A stretch of 64,000 nt of DNA. It comes from Sporosarcina sp. D27. GTDB lineage: Bacteria; Bacillota; Bacilli; Bacillales_A; Planococcaceae. The position numbers and the translations under genes were made by a program. This document shows, piece by piece, positions 62,084-64,000 of this stretch. Position 1 is the first letter of the stretch; each line of letters starts with the position of its first letter. The stretch spans positions 1 to 64,000 of the forward strand of contig NZ_AZUC01000044.1 in the NCBI RefSeq assembly GCF_000586555.1, read 5' to 3'. The notes below the pieces were generated by a model. That model had not been told where the DNA came from. It saw only the letters and a list, made by a program, of their open reading frames with translations, and searched no databases.

Positions 62084-62542
62084 ATGAATCCAGAACAACT
62101 GATAGAGCAAATCTCGCACCGTGCTATCCTTATCCGTACGGAAGCTGGATATTCACAAGAAACCATGGCATCTATTTTAGGCGTATCCAAGAAAACGCTT
62201 GTTCAAATAGAAAAGAATCGTACAACTGCTAGTTGGACAGTTGTTGTAGCGATTGTTGCGTTATTTTCCGATAGTGAAATCATCCAATCGCTTTTGGGGG
62301 ATGCACCATTAGAAGTCATCCGTACAATTGCCCACAATGGATTAGATCGTCCAAAAGGTAAAACACTCGGAGGAAAAGTTTGGTGGAAAGAAGTAGAAAC
62401 TAAAAGAGACTTTAGAATCCAACAGAACCTGATCAGTCAACATTTTAGAATATTGGATAAGGAAGACTATGTCTGGTTCAGTACCTTTGATGAACAGGAA
62501 GCGTCCGAGCGGTTTCATGAATTGACTCAAAGCAAGCGATAA
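62084..62542 (+). CDS. XRE-family helix-turn-helix regulator
   Basis: Transcription factor of 152 residues. The helix-turn-helix is near residues 17-45 (RTEAGYSQETMASILGVSKK then TLVQIEKNRTT). The C-terminal part (about 85-150) contains KVWWKEVETKRDFRIQQNLI and HFRILDKEDYVWFSTFDEQEA, which I do not assign to a named domain. GGGGGAG lies 6 bp before the ATG. Its promoter carries a palindrome over the -10 box, so it probably represses itself, and perhaps the divergent ydcF-like gene. Confidence 0.8.
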   Translation: MNPEQLIEQISHRAILIRTEAGYSQETMASILGVSKKTLVQIEKNRTTASWTVVVAIVALFSDSEIIQSLLGDAPLEVIRTIAHNGLDRPKGKTLGGKVWWKEVETKRDFRIQQNLISQHFRILDKEDYVWFSTFDEQEASERFHELTQSKR

Positions 62543-62550
62543 TCCCATAA

Positions 62551-62584
62551 AAAAACTGCCAATTCAGCAAGAGAGGCAGTTTTC
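62551..62584 (+). terminator. Intrinsic terminator after the XRE gene
   Basis: AAAAACTGCC (62551-62560) pairs with GGCAGTTTT (62575-62583). Confidence 0.7.
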
Positions 62585-62616
62585 CTAGGGAAGTAATAAT
62601 GTATGTAGGCTCATTC

Positions 62617-63039
62617 TTAAATAGAAGCAAACATGACGTCTTCAGCAATCTCATCAAGCTTTGTCTGAGCGTCAATCGCAAATTCACGCTGTCGGTCAAT
62701 AGGAGAATCAGGGCCTTGCGGAGCCTGGAATTGTTCTAATCCAGCAACGGTCATAGTTGGACTCTCTTCATCGTCCAAACCGATATTCATAACGTGTTTT
62801 ATTACAAATGGTGTTTGGAAGCGAATAATCGTATTGGGTGAATCGAGTTCACCTTGCAGGACGATGAAAGGGACTCTTAAATAGATTGTTGTTTCTTCTC
62901 GCTGATACAATATCGTATCAAACATACCATGATCGTATTTCCAGCCACCTCCTATATCCATACCTGCTTTTTTTAATAGCTTCAATGCATTTCCGTAGAT
63001 GACCATCTTACCTTCAATCTTACTCTTTAATGCAATCAT
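62617..63039 (-). CDS. YugN-like family protein
   Basis: Cytoplasmic protein of 140 residues with the pattern of the YugN-like family: ALKLLKKAGMDIGGGWKYDH, then MFDTILYQREETTIYLRVPF and a later IIRFQTPFVIKHVMNIGLDD. Family members occur in Bacilli and have no known function to me. AAGGAGG lies 7-8 bp before the ATG. It is followed by the convergent XRE terminator and preceded by the catalase-family gene. Confidence 0.65.
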   Translation of the reverse strand: MIALKSKIEGKMVIYGNALKLLKKAGMDIGGGWKYDHGMFDTILYQREETTIYLRVPFIVLQGELDSPNTIIRFQTPFVIKHVMNIGLDDEESPTMTVAGLEQFQAPQGPDSPIDRQREFAIDAQTKLDEIAEDVMFASI

Positions 63040-63154
63040 GGAAATCCCTCCTTATTCCAATTCAATTAACGTTTAGTTACCCCTCTTAAACTATGTCAAA
63101 ACCTTATAACCATGATAGGGAGTATACGCTAGTCGATGTCTGGTCGAAGGTTTC

Positions 63155-64000
63155 CTATATTTCAGATGACCTTCTGCGGTAGGATTCTTCATATATTTTA
63201 GATCTGTAATGGAGCACTGGATCATCTGAGCAACTGAAACCAAGAGTTTCGTTTGTAGGGTCGAATAAATGCTTCTCTGCAAGGTCTATCCTTTTTTCAG
63301 TCAGTACTAAATTGCCAACATCGATTACAAGGCGATCATCTGGCCATGAAATGGAAGGGTCATCTATAGGGTCTTCTGGTGCTGCAAGGGTCATCAGCAG
63401 TCTGAAACTTACAGGGGAAACCACCATCCGTTCCAGTAGCTCCAACTCCATATCTTTTGTAGTGAAGGGAAGCTTATCTTCCTTAGCTACAGGTACGAAA
63501 GAGAAGCGAACAGCCTGATGTTCACCTGTAGCTGTATCAAGAATATAGGCATGGAGTGCCCAGAAGCGAGTGGTTGCAAAGCTCGCAGGAGTCTTCAGTT
63601 GCTTCAGTAATGCAGGAATAGTTTTGAATTCCGTGTCATTACTTAGTGTGGCGAGTTTTTCTTTTAACGATAGATTCTTTCCACCAATTGCTTGGATAAG
63701 GCGTACAAATGCTTCTGGTGTTTTAGTTGGAAACACCGGTGCATTGGTCATAACGAGCGAGATCGGCTTACCGGTGGGCATTGGAAACTGTACCGCCATG
63801 CCTTTGATAGGGATCAATTGCTCGGAAGTATCGGGTATTGGAGAACTATGAGAAAAGCGAACGATGACATTTTGAGCCTCTCCTTGTAAAAATGAAGCTT
63901 GGGTAAAAGGTTTCGCATTGTCGTTCGGTGTGAATGTCGCATCGAATCCAATTCCCTTTGCGTGAGCTCTTCGATACCCCTTGTGGGTCCCAGCAACTTG
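63155..64000 (-). CDS. Catalase-family peroxidase, 5' part outside the window
   Basis: Haem peroxidase of the catalase superfamily, cut by the window end; 281 C-terminal residues are present. The frame is open to base 64000 and reads HKGYRRAHAKGIGF, where the histidine of the distal haem site belongs, then VIVRFSHSSPIPD, GMAVQFPMPTGK and APVFPTKTPEAFVRL. The pattern fits the short catalase-related (SrpA-like) group rather than full catalase, and no long C-terminal haem-ligand region is seen before the stop. It would reduce organic or hydrogen peroxide. Confidence 0.82.
   Translation of the reverse strand, partial: QVAGTHKGYRRAHAKGIGFDATFTPNDNAKPFTQASFLQGEAQNVIVRFSHSSPIPDTSEQLIPIKGMAVQFPMPTGKPISLVMTNAPVFPTKTPEAFVRLIQAIGGKNLSLKEKLATLSNDTEFKTIPALLKQLKTPASFATTRFWALHAYILDTATGEHQAVRFSFVPVAKEDKLPFTTKDMELELLERMVVSPVSFRLLMTLAAPEDPIDDPSISWPDDRLVIDVGNLVLTEKRIDLAEKHLFDPTNETLGFSCSDDPVLHYRSKIYEESYRRRSSEI

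Overview
The window is low-to-mid GC Firmicutes DNA, most likely from an endospore-forming member of the Planococcaceae (Sporosarcina or a close relative). The evidence is Bacillus-type gene content (YfkAB, CsbB/YfhO, YkuS, YugN, BltD, a Spo0E-like peptide), strong AGGAGG ribosome binding sites, frequent TTG and GTG starts, and pieces of a GC-rich non-coding repeat that I recall from Planococcaceae genomes. It is ordinary chromosome: no rRNA, tRNA, CRISPR, transposase or prophage genes were seen.

Layout. 0.1-5.7 kb (minus strand): a GMC dehydrogenase with its Tat-exported subunit, guanine deaminase and the radical SAM protein YfkAB. 5.9-9.9 kb: a CsbB-GtrA-YfhO cassette for cell-envelope glycosylation with a sigma-B-like promoter. 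10-20.6 kb: a CoA transferase ending in a 20-bp tandem repeat array, then MOSC, HAD, DUF2207, a multidrug MFS pump, an AspT/YidE-type transporter, a TipAS-type MerR regulator and LD-carboxypeptidase. 20.7-26 kb: thioredoxin-reductase-like protein, alpha/beta hydrolase, small membrane proteins (one broken), a Spo0E-like peptide and a membrane-anchored FAD oxidase. 26-33.7 kb: NCS2 permease and Rieske oxygenase (divergent), lipoprotein MsrA, a deaminase-like amidohydrolase, a phosphatase, a 205-bp-period repeat array, an OsmC-like protein and acetamidase. 33.8-37.4 kb: a DEAH helicase with a membrane hairpin and small membrane proteins.

37.8-42.9 kb is the most striking part: a structured leader that looks like a diverged SAM-I (S-box) riboswitch with its own terminator, followed by metK-speA-speD-speE-speB, a self-contained route from arginine and methionine to spermidine. 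It is followed at 42.9-44.5 kb by an MFS transporter (minus strand) whose leader carries a PyrR-type binding loop and a terminator, which suggests pyrimidine control.

44.6-64 kb: ArsP/YraQ-type permease, SDR, the fructose operon fruR-fruK-fruA with a repeated operator, tatA-tatC, a lipoprotein, a FUSC membrane protein, a BltD-like polyamine acetyltransferase, an M50-like protein with a degraded active site, YkuS, YqeY, a Fur-controlled siderophore-binding lipoprotein, an AtoE-type transporter, YdcF, an XRE regulator with a palindromic operator, YugN, and a catalase-family gene cut by the window end. Most genes are single units or short operons separated by clear intrinsic terminators.
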